Of a stretch of DNA of 64,000 bases, positions 25,895 through 37,517 are shown one piece after another. This DNA is from Lathyrus oleraceus. Lineage: Eukaryota > Streptophyta > Magnoliopsida > Fabales > Fabaceae. The stretch covers positions 437,963,851 through 438,027,850 of the forward strand of contig NC_066580.1 of assembly GCF_024323335.1 (NCBI RefSeq). Direction: 5' to 3'. Every line of letters begins with the position of its first letter. Positions within the stretch are counted from its first letter, which is position 1. The notes under the pieces were generated by a model. The model was not told the DNA's origin, ran no database searches, and saw only the letters and a list, made by a program, of their open reading frames with translations. A program made the translations under genes and the position numbers.

Positions 25895-28178
25895 TTAATC
25901 AGAATCAACAACACCAATTTCATCTTTCAAATGGATAAATTGGTTCAGAACATCTGTCAATTGTTTCTTAGTACTATAATGAGCAACTTCAAACGCTCTA
26001 TTATGAACTTGATTTCTCAGAAAATGAAACTTTGTGTTAATGTGTTTGCTTCTTCCATGCAGCATTAGATTTTTGACAAGGCTTATGGTTGATTTGTTGT
26101 CAATCATCAACTTCACAGACTTGCTCACCCTGATCTTTAGATCCTGCAACAAGTTCATAACCCACACAACTTGACAAGCAATCAAAACACCTGCAATATA
26201 CTCAATTTGACAAGTTGACAATGCAATCACGGATTGCTTCCTAGAGCACCAAGAAATAGGATCTCTCAGATATTTGAAGAAATATCCATAAGTACTTCTT
26301 TTGTCAACTTTGTCTCCACACAATAAGATTATGAATAACACCTTAGCTCTGATTCAATTTCAACACCAGAAGGGAACACAACTCCATATTTCAGAATTCT
26401 CTTAATAACCTCAGTATCCTGATAACAGCTTGGTAATGTGACCACTTTGATTTGTTCATAAACCTACTCACAATTTCAACTGCATAGCAAATATCAGGTC
26501 TAATATTACAGAGACGTCTCAATGAGCCAACCAACTAGTTAAAAGTTGTAGCATCTACATCATCATCCTAAACATTAGAATCAAGCTTGTGATTTCTTTC
26601 AGCATGTATGATTGTAGTATTGCAATTTATTAGTTCGAACCTCTTAAGAAGCTCAAGTTCATACTTCAGTTGATGCAAGATTATACCCTTCTCATGATGC
26701 ACAATCTCCATCCTTAGAAAATATGTCATGTTTTCTAGACCAGTCATCTCAAACTCAATCATCAACACCTTCTTAAACTTGACTATCTCATCTAAATAGC
26801 TCCCTGTTAGTAATGTATCGTCAACATAGAGACACACCAGAATCATATTGCTATCAGATGTATGTTGAACATAAACACCATACTCCATCTCACATTTTCT
26901 GAATCCTTGAAGCTTGAAAAATAAATCAGTTTTCAGATTACAAACTCTAGGAAACACCTCGAAGTAATCTAGTCTAGATTTCTATAGAAATTTTTTAGCT
27001 ACTAACCATGCTTTATGTTTGCCAATTTATCCATATGACTTTAGTTTCACCTTGTAAACCCATCTCACACTGATGGATTTCTTGTTCTTTGGAAGCTCAC
27101 TCAACTCCCAAGTCTTACTTATTTCTATAGCCTCAAGTTCTTCCTTCATGGCCTTCAACCACACTTTCTTTTTTAGAGCTTCGTTAGTACTTTAGAGTCT
27201 ACCAACGCGGCACACTGAATGAATTCCCCTTCATAGTTTATCTCAGTATTTTGCAACATGTCAAACTCTCCAAATCTCCTTGGTAATTGTCTGATTCTTT
27301 GTGGTTGCTGAACTTGTTGAGAACCTTATTCAGATGCTAGAACAATATCAGATGTTGGACTACCTTCAGAGTCCGGTCCACCTTTAGAGGCATGATTACC
27401 ACCAGAGTCTGGATCATCATCAGAATCTGGATTAAAATCATATTCATCTTTAGAGTTAGACTCACCTTCAAACTCTTCTTCAGCATCAGAGTCACCTTCA
27501 GACTTTGACTTATCTTCAGACTCAGAATCTCCTTCAGATTCAGATTCTCCTTCAGAGTCTAAAATGTCTTCTGAAGTTAGCTTGGGTGTTAACACTGCAC
27601 CAGAGTTGGATTGTGAATTGTTTTATTCCCATGCTTCTGATGATTTCACAATAAAATCTCTTCTGAATTCATCATTGTTAGTGACAGGACAATAGAGCTT
27701 ATAAGCACATGTAATGTGGTTCTCTATAAGCAACATGACTTTGCTTCTGTCATCCAACTCTTAGCATATGGGACTTGTTTATAACAAACAGAACCAAACA
27801 CCTTCAGATGGCTAACACTTTGCTTATCTCTAGTCCACTTCTCAAAAGAAACAATATCATTTAGCTTTTTGGTTGCACATTTGTTGAACACATATGTTGC
27901 AGTGGTAACAGCTTCTCCCCACAAGGTGTGAGGGAGCTTCTTCTCCTTCATCATGCTCCTTGTCATATCAAGCAAAGTTATGTTTCTTATTTTAGCAAAA
28001 TCATTGTATTGAGGAGTGTATGGAGCAGTATCCCTATGTTCAATTCCATTCTCCTCACAAAACCTTTTGAACTCTGTAGAGTTGTACTCACATCCACCAT
28101 CAGTTCTGAGAATTTTCAACTTCTAATCATTATGCTTTTCAGACTTTACCTTGAACTTCTAAAACTCCGCAAACACCT
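25895..28178 (-). pseudogene. Ty1/copia polyprotein relic (integrase, RT, RNase H)
   Basis: Minus-strand order is the normal copia order. 28178-27724 is the end of the integrase core (LKILRTDGG at the DDE region, then LLDMTRSMM and LWGEA). 27595-27326 is an Asp/Ser/Glu-rich linker. About 27190-26568 is reverse transcriptase, with the WVYKVKL entry and the LYVDD catalytic motif. 26341-25895 is RNase H (KRSTYGYFF, SWCSRKQSV, ALSTCQIEYIAG). Breaks: two stops near 28125 and 28160, several stops in the RT entry, an internal RT deletion joining FEVFPRVCNLK to the later part, and a stop before the RNase H frame. The upstream half (gag, protease, integrase start) is missing because another element begins exactly at 28179. 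It starts 625 bp after the protease stop codon and is oriented against that gene. Confidence 0.9.
27326..27595 (-). repeat. Acidic Asp/Ser/Glu repeat segment in the copia relic
   Basis: The linker between integrase and reverse transcriptase is made of repeated short units such as SEGDSESEDKSKSEGDS and DSEGG, coded by TCAGA/CTTCAGA tandem words. It shows replication-slippage expansion. Such linkers are variable in copia elements; the length and purity here are notable but no function is implied. Confidence 0.7.
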
Positions 28179-30166
28179 TGTCGCTACGCGAAAAATACAG
28201 AGTCGCCATTGGATTTTATTTATTCTATAGGAAAGGGAAAATATCGAGAAAACCCCAAAAGAATTGTCATCGCAACCACGAACGGGTTCGAAAGTCGATT
28301 ATGTAAGGGGAATGTATTAACACCCCTCACAATCATCGTACTCGATGGGAACCATCTAGCTTATCTCTCGCTTGAATGGGTGTCGTTATCTTAATGCTTA
28401 CTTGCTAAAGGTTTACGAAGTGAAAATAAATTTTTTATTAGTGTGCTCGCCAAGGATTTGGGTCCTCGTGCCTACGTATGCTCACTTGTTGAAGTGAGAA
28501 ATCAGAGCCCCGTTGTTCGTGGTACAAAATGTTTATTTGTTTTGTTTATGTTATACCTTGAAAAGGGTTTTCGAAATTATGCCCTAAGGCTCAAACAAAA
28601 GGTTTGATGAGTTAATGTTGTGTTTTAGGTTTTGAAAAGAGATTGTTCTTGACTTCGGATTGCACTAAAGACTATGGGTAAAGGTGAGTATCTCGAACTA
28701 CCAAGCCAAGCGTCTTGTGTTCAAAATACTCAGAATGAGTGTAGGAAAGCTCCATTCTCATCCCTTCTTTACCACTTAAGGCTCGTGGCATACAATCCTA
28801 ATCGTATTTTATTGTGTTTTGAATTTGATTTGAGAAAATACTGTTTAACGTTGGATCAATGGTTTGTTTATTGCTGATAGCATTCATGCCTTTCTAGGTT
28901 TCATTCATTCTGACTTGTGTTTTCGCAGCTCATGTAGGTCATGGTTTAACAGGTTTTGGTTATATGCACATGAATGATGGTTGGATAAGGCAACATGATG
29001 AGCAAAATTGGAATATGAAGCATCATGTAAAAGTGGCAAATCAAATATCAAGATGGGTTTTGAAGATTAGGATTAGGATTAGAATTGAAGATTTAGGGTT
29101 TTAGGATGGAAAAGGGGATTGGATTGACTTTGGTCAAAGTTGATCAAAAAGTCAACATTCAATTTTTTTGTATTTTTCTCATGTAATGACCATTTGTAAT
29201 GGATTATGATGATGGAATTTTCATTTGAATGAAATTGGATTGCTATTTGAATTGATCTTGATTTTTTAACCTTGTATGGAATTTTAAATGGATATGACTT
29301 GAAATGGACATGATTAACTTGTAACTTGAATTAAACATGACTTGAGTATGGATTGAACCAAGGCCGGAAAATGAATCAAACTTGACATGAGTTGAATATG
29401 ACTTAAAAATGAATTGGACCAAAGCTTGTAATGGAATGGAATCAAGGCAAGGATCCATGAATGTACCACTAACCATACACCAAAGGACATAGCAATTACT
29501 TAAATGATCAATGACAAACCTGAACAAAGGCATGACAACATATGAAATGAATATTGACCAGATGAAAATAGGTTAATCAAGGAAAGGGCTAGGGTTAGGC
29601 ATGAGGATGAACATATGGCATAGCAAAACATATACCTAGGCATAAACCAAAGGACACAAGCACATGATGCACATGTGGGAGAATGAAGTTGATGGGATCA
29701 AAAGCAATAGGAACCACATGCATGGACTATGCACAAGAGGTTGGAAGCAACTTTGGTCAAGCAAAAGAACCAAATCACAATGGAATGAGATGAAATTAGG
29801 GTTATGGGCCCACACAAGGGCATGAGACATGAATAGGGTTTAGGGACACCATGATCAAATGGGTATCCCCCAAATAGGATTTTGATTCCTCAAGAAGCCA
29901 CAATTGACACACCAAACATGGGCACAAAACCCAAGCATCAAAAGTTATCTCCAAGTAGGGTTTGATTGATTGAGCCACCTCAAGTTGGTGAGAAACCCTA
30001 GTTTTCACTAGATGCAAGCACAAAGCCATGAATCTAAGTCACTTGTCTTCTTATGTTGAACCATGCTTATGCAGATGAAATGAATGCTTATGAGGATATA
30101 CAAATGATTAGAGTTAGTGACCTAAATGATCATTGTAAAGGGTGGGGAAAATTTTAGGGTATGACA
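28179..30166 (-). mobile_element. 3' LTR of the outer Ogre-like element
   Basis: The + strand reading begins TGTCGCTACGCG at 28179 and ends GGTATGACA at 30166 (1988 bp), with TG...CA ends. Near its start are the conserved U5 block (reverse of GGTGTTAATACATTCCCC) at about 28305-28325 and a two-hairpin module at 28453-28498. At 29120-29160 it shares TTGACTTTGGTCAAAG-type words with 215-400. It is less than half as long as the other Ogre LTRs here, and I see no TATA box, so an internal deletion is likely. Confidence 0.75.
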
Positions 30167-30748
30167 GTTGCCTATATTTAATCTTCTCAGACCTGAATGT
30201 ATGGATATCAACAACTTCCGGGCATTCAAAGTAGAAGAGGATTAAATATTAGAATATAAAAAAATTTGCCCACTGGGAACAAATGAAATATGAAGATAGG
30301 TTACAAAGAAATTCTCCACTGGGGTATAAGATGAACAAAATAGCTTTTATGCAGGGCAACTGCTAGGGATTGAAAAGTTATTTAGGTAAGTGGGTAGTTA
30401 TGGGAATGTTATATTTGCATGACGTATGCAATATGATAATACAATACGGTTAATTTTTTATTTTGTCTTTCTCTTTTTCTTTTCTTTTTTCTCTGCCTTC
30501 ACTAACAAGTTTTGACATGTAACCGGTGATCGAGGTATTCCCGCAGATTCTGAAAAGTAAACGCTTGTACTTGCAAAAGATAAGTAACAGAGGATATAGA
30601 ACTGAGACTAAACTCTTCTGCAAAAGATAGAGAGACGTCTTGCAAAAGGCAAGTAGCTCAACTGAGAAAAGGTTAAACTTCCTGCTATAAAAGGTAGAGG
30701 ATACTTGCAAAAGGCAAGCAAAATGTATAATATTTCCTCATGCACGAG
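30167..30748 (-). other. 3' UTR end of the outer element, with AAAAGG-loop repeats
   Basis: Noncoding. Between the 3' LTR and the inner Ogre insertion it carries units such as CTTGCAAAAGGCAAG (30704-30718), which continue in kind beyond the inner element at 48690-50560. This continuity shows that 30748 and 48686 were once adjacent. Confidence 0.8.
30744..30748. repeat. Target-site duplication ACGAG, left copy
   Basis: ACGAG precedes the left LTR and recurs at 48681-48685 directly after the right LTR. A perfect 5-bp duplication is standard for LTR elements. Confidence 0.95.
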
Positions 30749-30991
30749 TGTCGCATTACGCGAAAAACCGGCGGGGAAACAAGAACAACAGAGCCGCCAC
30801 CGTGCGTTATTTATCCCAAAAGAGGGAAAGGAAACGCTCGAAGTAAACCTAGGAAAGAACATGGTCTCGCGACCAAAGAGAATGGGTTCGGGAGTCGGTT
30901 ATGCGAAGGGAAGGTATTAGCACCCCTACGCATCCGTCGTACTCGACGGGATCCACGCACAAAAGGAAGGATAAATGGTTGCTAAAACACT

Positions 30992-31012
30992 GCTCACACA
31001 CACACACACACT
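30992..31012. repeat. CA microsatellite
   Basis: A run of CA dinucleotides within the LTR; the copy in the other LTR (about 45388-45407) is two units longer, a typical slippage difference. Confidence 0.85.
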
Positions 31013-31679
31013 GGCTGAAAGAGACACAAGAAAACAAAACTGAAACTGACTCGGCAGAATACCGCATCCTGGGCCTACTTAGTCTATCAAGCATAGACAT
31101 CAGAGTCGAAGTAGTTCGGACTGGGGGAAACGACACATGCTCGCTAGGATGTCGCATCCTATGCATACGTATCTTCTTGGACGAAGAAGAATCAGAGCAT
31201 TCGTAGCTCGGCTGACACACACACAAACAAACAACAGGGAAAGGCAAACGTGGAGCCTGAATGCCAATCACTGGACTTACATCAGCATCCGAACCAACAA
31301 ACACACACAGGAAACCAACTGCCAACCGCTGGACTTACGTCGGACTCCAACCAGAAAAGGAGAAACAACTCACACAAACAAAACAAAAGGGCGAACGTGG
31401 AGCCCGAATGCCAATCACTGGACTTACATCAGCATCCGAACCAAAAAAAAACACACAAGGGTGGTTAAGACACAAAGGGTGGAAAAGAAAAAGGGCGCCC
31501 GGATGCCAATCTCCTGCCTACGTACCTCATCTGGTATGAGGATCAGGGCGACGTAGTTCCCCTACGCAGGGAAAAAGGACTAGCCTAACCAGATAACAGA
31601 GGGAGACACAACTAGGGAGACTACGACTCGAGCCTAGATGTTATCATGCAAAATCATCCCTAAGTTAAGGTTTCTAGCT

Positions 31680-31832
31680 AACTGGCACAGGGAGCCAGCC
31701 TATCCTAATCATGACTTGCATAGGAAGCAAGTCACACACACACTTAACTTGCATAGGAAGCAAGCCAAGCAAAACCTAACTTGCACAGGAAGCAAGTCTA
31801 AACTAAACCTAACTTGCACAGGAAGCAAGTCA
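31680..31832. repeat. Hairpin repeat with loop ACAGGAA and variable arms
   Basis: Five units of about 33-35 bp: 31682-31698 (arms CTGGC/GCCAG), 31713-31733 (GACTTGC/GCAAGTC), 31748-31764, 31779-31797 and 31812-31830 (ACTTGC/GCAAGT). Loops are ACAGGGA, ATAGGAA or ACAGGAA. In the first unit both arms change together. Present only in the left LTR, inside the stretch missing from the right LTR. Confidence 0.85.
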
Positions 31833-34601
31833 AACAAACATACAAGCACAGGTAGCGCACACTATACACAAGCAAGGGGCTCAAACAAGGCTAGGTTTTA
31901 GTCGAGGGGTCAAATCAACCTCAACAAACAAACCTCTGGAACTGGGTAAATGTTGCTCTTAACCTTGACATTGAGAGCCAAGGTGAAGCAGATGAAAGGA
32001 GATGAGGGGTGTGCCTCATTGCTCTTATCCCTGGTCAGGGAGAGCATTTGAATATCAGAAGGTGTGGGAGTTCAGAAAGTTGGAACTCTATCCACAAGTT
32101 AGACTCTATAGATCTTGGGTTTTTACTCACTATGCATCAACACAGGTAGTGTGAGCAAGGTGAGTGACACACAGACTAGCAGGGGATAGATTGCTTATCC
32201 CTTGGATTCTGCCAATTGCCTCTTCACTTAGGAGGTCTTTGCATATGTACAAGGACAAAATTAAACAATCAAAAACATTGCCTCTTAAGGAGGACTTCAG
32301 ACAGTTGCCTGGCCAAGTAACAGGCCAGGTCTTCCAGACTACATGAAGATTAGAAGTATACCTCAATGCAAATTGCTTAACAAGCAAAGCAAAGCAAAAG
32401 TTCACAAGGAACTGAGCAACTAAAAGCACCTGAAATAGTCAAGCAGACATTAGTATACAACTTCAAAATTAAAGCAAAAGGAAACAGAAGTCAACAGTCA
32501 ACACAAGCAAGTGAATGTGCAAGGTACAAGGCTCAAGGCATGTGAGCCAAGCAACCTACAAAACAAAACATGTTAGTCATGATAAACAAGCAAACACAAC
32601 CAATTTGTATTGGTCTCATTGGACAGTTGTTGGTTATCCTGAAAAGATGAGCTCAAATTTGAGTAACAGGACCACTAGGACAAGCCTAGGGTCAAAAGAG
32701 AATGAGAAAGTCAAAACAGCAAATGACAAGCATCCAAAATCAAGTTCAAACAATCAAGAAACAAACCCAATTGGGTTCACATTCATATCAATCATCATCA
32801 TCATTTCATGAACAATTTAGGTCATGGCATGGCATTTAGAAGCTCATAGAAGTCAACAGCAAGACTTGAATCAAAAGCAATCTCAAACATTTCCAAAAAT
32901 CACCAAATAAATCATGATCAATCACAACCTATAGCATGGTAAGCATGTCAAATTTCATCTCATTTGGACAAGTAGAAGATAGTCAATGAAAATCAGAAAG
33001 GCAAGGCAATTTTGAACATGCTCAAAGAAGTCAACCAAACATGCATCAACTTAAGAAAATCATAAATCAGTGATGGCATATGATAAATGAATGAGACTAA
33101 AACCATGGCAAAGCTTAAGATGTCTAGTAATTACATATCAAATTTCATGTCCATCTAATAAAGTATGAGGATTTTACAAATGAAATGGGAACATGTGTCA
33201 CAAAAAGTCAACATAAGACCCAACAGGGGAGAAAAATCTCAATCAATTGGAAAATGCCATAAACAAATCCACAAAAAATCACATGTAAACTAGACATACA
33301 CAAGCTCAATCATGCAAAAATTCAATCCATTTTGAGGTCAAGAAGCATGGCTATGAAAATCATCAAGTTGCACATCAATGGTGTGACACAAATTATCACA
33401 CCCTACTTCAAAAAATCATAACTCAATGACCAGAGAAGATAAATTCATGAACTCTATACCAACATCACCATGAATGTGTCTAGTTTGTGTATAAAAAATT
33501 TCAAGGCCATAGGATAAAGTGTCACTATTTCACAAATGATTTGGTAAAAGGTACAACAATTGAGCACATGAGCAAAACCCTAATACCAAATAAAATCCAT
33601 TCATAAAAAAAAATCAGGAAAAATTATGACAAATAAGTAGAGATCATGATGAATCAAATGCAAAAAATCCCATGGAAATTGGATCAAGGATGATGAACTT
33701 ATGATTTTTACAAAATGAGCATACAAAGATGAAATAATTATTGAAATAACATGATTTATGCAATTAATTAAGCACGGCAGTGGCAGTTTAGTAAATACCG
33801 GATCCACTAATCGAAACACCGCGTTTTGGACATTGAAAAGGAAATAATCTGATTGGTTAGTATGGATAAACAGCGCCATGCATACGTGAACAGGGGATAA
33901 ATCTGGGAAACTCATGCATATTCTAGGGTTTATGTTGAACAGTGAATCTTCATCCTCTCCAAAAATCGTGAAAAACAAATTGGCCCAGAAATTGAAATTG
34001 GACACGCCATCATGACCAGCAAACATCCAGCATTACAAATCCAAACATCATTTTCATTGAATCAACTTGAACAACACGAATCGAGCAAAAATAACATTTA
34101 ACATCAAACTTGAAACTTAGATTTCTCTCAGAATAGTTAACCATTTTTAGTGATTCAAGTTCCAACATGACCATCACAACAAAACCTAACTAAAGCATGG
34201 CATAGTTTCAAGAAATTGGAGATTCGAGTTCTTACTTGATTTTGAAGGAATTAGTGAAACAGTTGTTGTTTGGATCTTTGGTGATGAAACAGTTGCTCCA
34301 ACAAGCTCCTAATGATGAATGATGAAGTTTGCTTGGCTCAAGAAAGCTTGGTTTGGCTCCAATCAAATTCTGCCATTAGTGAAGCTTGAAGAAAACAGTC
34401 GTGGAAAACAGCTTTACAGTTGGTGTGTGATGGTTGGAATCAGCTCAAAATGGATGTTGAATGATGAAACAACAATAGCCAGCTCGTGTGCTTTACAAGT
34501 TTGCAAGGAAAAGTTCAAAAATGCAAAAATGGAAATTTGAGAGAGTGAGAGAATTCTGTGTGTTCAGAGGCTGCTAGGGTTGCCAATGATCAGAAAATAA
34601 C

Positions 34602-34610
34602 CTATATATC
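34602..34610 (-). promoter_or_regulatory. TATA box of the inner Ogre LTR
   Basis: GATATATAG on the minus strand, about 1 kb from the U3 end, followed by CT-rich sequence. The same site recurs at about 47649-47657 in the 5' LTR, where it would drive the element. Confidence 0.55.
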
Positions 34611-35632
34611 TGCTGTTTAAGGTTGCTAAGTGGAATGCTAATCACAATTTGTTTTAAAAATCAAATTTGCTAAATGACCACTTTTGTTCAAATGGTGAGG
34701 TGCAAGGGCTGTAGCACGAAAATGGGCTTTGTAACATGACCAAAATGCAATTTCAGAACATGTTTGAATGGCCAAATTGATTAGAAATGGTTATCTCAAA
34801 AACTCACTTTTGTACCACACTTGAAATAATTCATGTAAGTGAAAAAAAGGTCATTTTGATCTATGAGGTTTTGGTGAATGATGGTTACATTTTTGGAAAG
34901 AGGAGGTCAAATGTGACTTGCTGGAAAAAACCCCACCCAAATTGGCCAAATGGTTTGAGAGATATGGCCTTTTGAAGTTCAAGAAATTTTGAAAATGAAT
35001 TGATCATAACTTGCCAACCATACATGGGAATTGAGAGTTCTTGGACTTTTTGGAAATGGGAGAACAAGATCTTCAACTTTCATGTTGGGCAAAAATTCAT
35101 TTGAAGCTTGTATCAAGATGTAAGTTTGGGATCAAGAAGTTTCCATTTTTGGCAAGTTTCAATTACAGGTCCAGTTTCTATTTTTGGAAATTTTTGATTT
35201 GGCTTCAAATTCTTCCATGATGATGTTTGACATGTTATATGAGGCCTATTTGGACATGAATAAGCTCTCTCAAACCAAATCCAACCAACAAAAATCATAA
35301 AAACAAACCCAGTTGACCAAGTTTGACTTTTTAGGGTTTCTGACTGACTGTGCATTGACTGATGACTTCTGAGCATCCCATCCTTGACCAAAACACTTCA
35401 AATGGATCCCCAAGTCATGTGAACATGTTGGACCAACCCTAGGGCCTTGGCTCAATGAGAATTGTGCTTGCTTGCTTGACTGACTGATCTCCTGATCAGT
35501 TTGACCTAATTCTCCTGACTGGCTTGCACTTGAGGCAAAGGGATAATGCAATGCTATGCAGTGGACCATGTTATGTTATGACCTAATATGAGAATGTATG
35601 TACAATGATAGGTGCAAATTTGAGGTGCTACA

Positions 35633-35645
35633 GCTGCCCCTATTC
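35633..35645 (-). promoter_or_regulatory. Polypurine tract region
   Basis: The sequence next to the 3' LTR reads AATAGGGGCAGC on the minus strand. It is the purine-rich stretch expected to prime plus-strand synthesis. Confidence 0.6.
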
Positions 35646-35754
35646 AATCAGCTGGGAACCCGAATGGATGAGAGCAACGACTGTCAGACTTTCAGGGTAA
35701 ACAGGGATTGAATACTAAGAACCGTAGAAATTTGCACCCTGCTGGGGAAATAAT

Positions 35755-36232
35755 CAACAATGCCTGTCAGGATCGGCAAAGAAACAGTCTTGAAAGAAAA
35801 ATCCGTCTGGAACGGAAAAAAGAAATCGGCCTGAATACCGAAACAGAAACGTCGACCTGGATACCAAAATAAATGGTAACACAGGGATAACCATGGCCTG
35901 AGCGCCGCTCGTCAGTCTGAATACTGAGCATCGGTGTATGAGAGATTTGATGTCGATCTGAAACATCGGAAATTGGCCTGAACGCCACCTCGGTCTGAAT
36001 ACCGGAAAAATTGGCCTGAGTGCCATAAGTACATCGACCTGATCGTCGGAAACTTCTTCGGTCTGAATACCGGAAAATCATAAGTACATCGACCTGATCG
36101 TCGGAAACTTCTTCGGTCTGAATACCGGAAAAAACATAAGTACATCAACCTGATCGTCGGAAACTTCTTCGGTCTGAATACCGGACAATTGGCCTGAGTG
36201 CCAAAGCGTGAATTGGTTTGTGTTCCAAAACA
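35755..36232. repeat. CTGAAT-loop hairpin array in the inner Ogre 3' UTR
   Basis: About fifteen short units in which a conserved CTGAAT/CTGAGT loop is flanked by arms that differ but pair: CCGT/ACGG (35803-35815), GGC/GCC (35895-35906), CAGT/ACTG (35913-35926), CGGT/ACCG (35991-36004), TTGGC/GCCAA (36189-36204), TTGG/CCAA (36213-36228). A 54-58 bp higher-order unit (GTACATCGACCTGATCGTCG) repeats from about 36027 to 36165. Confidence 0.85.
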
Positions 36233-36235
36233 CTC

Positions 36236-37517
36236 AACATCCTGAAGAGGGCTTAGAAAAGCCGTCTTGTTAAAGGATGGACATTCGATTCCACAAGAAA
36301 TACGAATCTTATTCGACTGGGGAGGACGACTTCGACCCAAGAGCGCATGAGACATATTATCTATAGCCGTCAGAACGTAGATAATACACTCGCATGGAAG
36401 ATTATTCATAACCGGGTTGTAGGTTGTTAAATGAATAATCGACCGAAAACATCCTGAAGAGAGCGAAAGCAAACTTGTTACAGGATGAACATTCGATTCC
36501 ACAAGGAATACGAATCTTACTCTGCTGGATATAACAATCGAAAGATTGACCAAAGAATGCATGAGATATATTATCTATAGTCGTCAAAACGTAGATAATA
36601 AACTCGCATGGAAGATTATCCATAACCGGGTTGTAGGTTGTTAAATGAATAATCGACCGAAAACATCCTGAAGAGAGCGAAAGCAAACTTGTTAAAGGAT
36701 GAACATTCGATTCCACAAGGAACACGAATCTTACTCTGCTGGAGAAAACAATCAAAAGATTGACCAAAGAGTGCATGAGATATATTATCTATAGCCGTCA
36801 AAACGTAGATAATACACTCGCATGGAAGATTATCCATAACCGGGTTGTAGGTTGTTAAATGAATAATCGACCGAAAACATCCCGAAGAGAGCGAAAGCAA
36901 ACTTGTTAAAGGATGAACATTCGATTCCACAAGGAACACGAATCTTACTCTGCTGGAGAAAACAATCAAAAGATTGACCAAAGAGTGCATGAGATATATT
37001 ATCTATAGCCGTCAAAACATAGATAATACACTCGCATGGAAGATTATCCATAACCGGGTTGTAGGTTGTTAAATGAATAATCGACCGAAAACATCCTGAA
37101 GAGAGCGAAAGCAAACTTGTTAAAGGATGAACATTCGATTCCACAAGGAACACGAATCTTACTCTGCTGGAGAAAACAATCAAAAGATTGACCAAAGAGT
37201 GCATGAGATATATTATCTATAGCCGTCAAAACGTAGATAATACACTCACATGGAAGATTATCCATAACCGGGTTGTAGGTTGTTAAATGAATAATCGACC
37301 GAAAACATCCTGAAGAGAGCGAAAGCAAACTTGTTAAAGGATGAACATTCGATTCCACAAGGAACACGAATCTTACTCTGCTGGAGAAAACAATCAAAAG
37401 ATTGACCAAAGAGTGCATGAGATATATTATCTATAGCCGTCAAAACATAGATAATACACTCGCATGGAAGATTATCCATAACCGGGTTGTAGGTTGTTAA
37501 ATGAATAATCGACCGAA
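36236..37517. repeat. 214-bp tandem repeat, six copies, in the inner Ogre 3' UTR
   Basis: The words GTTGTAGGTTGTTAAATGAA and GATATATTATCTATAG recur with a 214-bp period. Four copies (about 36660-37517) are nearly identical, the one before is close, and the first (36236-36450) is clearly diverged. The array lies between pol remnant and 3' LTR, the position from which satellite repeats such as PisTR-A of pea are known to have arisen from Ogre 3' UTRs. The 124-codon minus-strand frame repeated in it comes from the repeat period and is not a gene. Confidence 0.95.

Larger units (their letters stand above)
30749..35632 (-). mobile_element. 3' LTR of the inner Ogre (4884 bp)
   Basis: The + strand reading begins TGTCGCATTACGCG and ends GAGGTGCTACA. 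A minus-strand TATA box (GATATATAG) is at about 34602-34610, so U3 is about 1 kb and R/U5 about 3.8 kb. The conserved U5 block lies at about 30906-30925. Compared with the other LTR it has about 1.35 kb more, between TGGAC at 31272 and TGGAC at 32620. That extra part contains 57-bp-type repeats, hairpin modules and the GCAAG-arm repeats. Open frames inside (for example 33601-34026 minus) recur in both LTRs but resemble no known protein. Confidence 0.93.

Noticed and set aside
29243..30029. Minus-strand frames of 64-96 codons
   Set aside because: They fall in the U3 of the outer LTR and consist of low-complexity TTGACTTG-type sequence.
31277..32619. The extra 1.35 kb of the left LTR as an inserted element
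   Set aside because: It continues the LTR repeat and hairpin families found in other Ogre LTRs and has no ends of its own; a deletion in the right LTR explains the single TGGAC there.
33601..34026. 141-codon frame, also at 46573-47073, as a possible LTR-encoded protein
   Set aside because: It lies in the LTR antisense to nothing coding, differs in length between the two LTR copies because of small changes, and has no recognisable domain.
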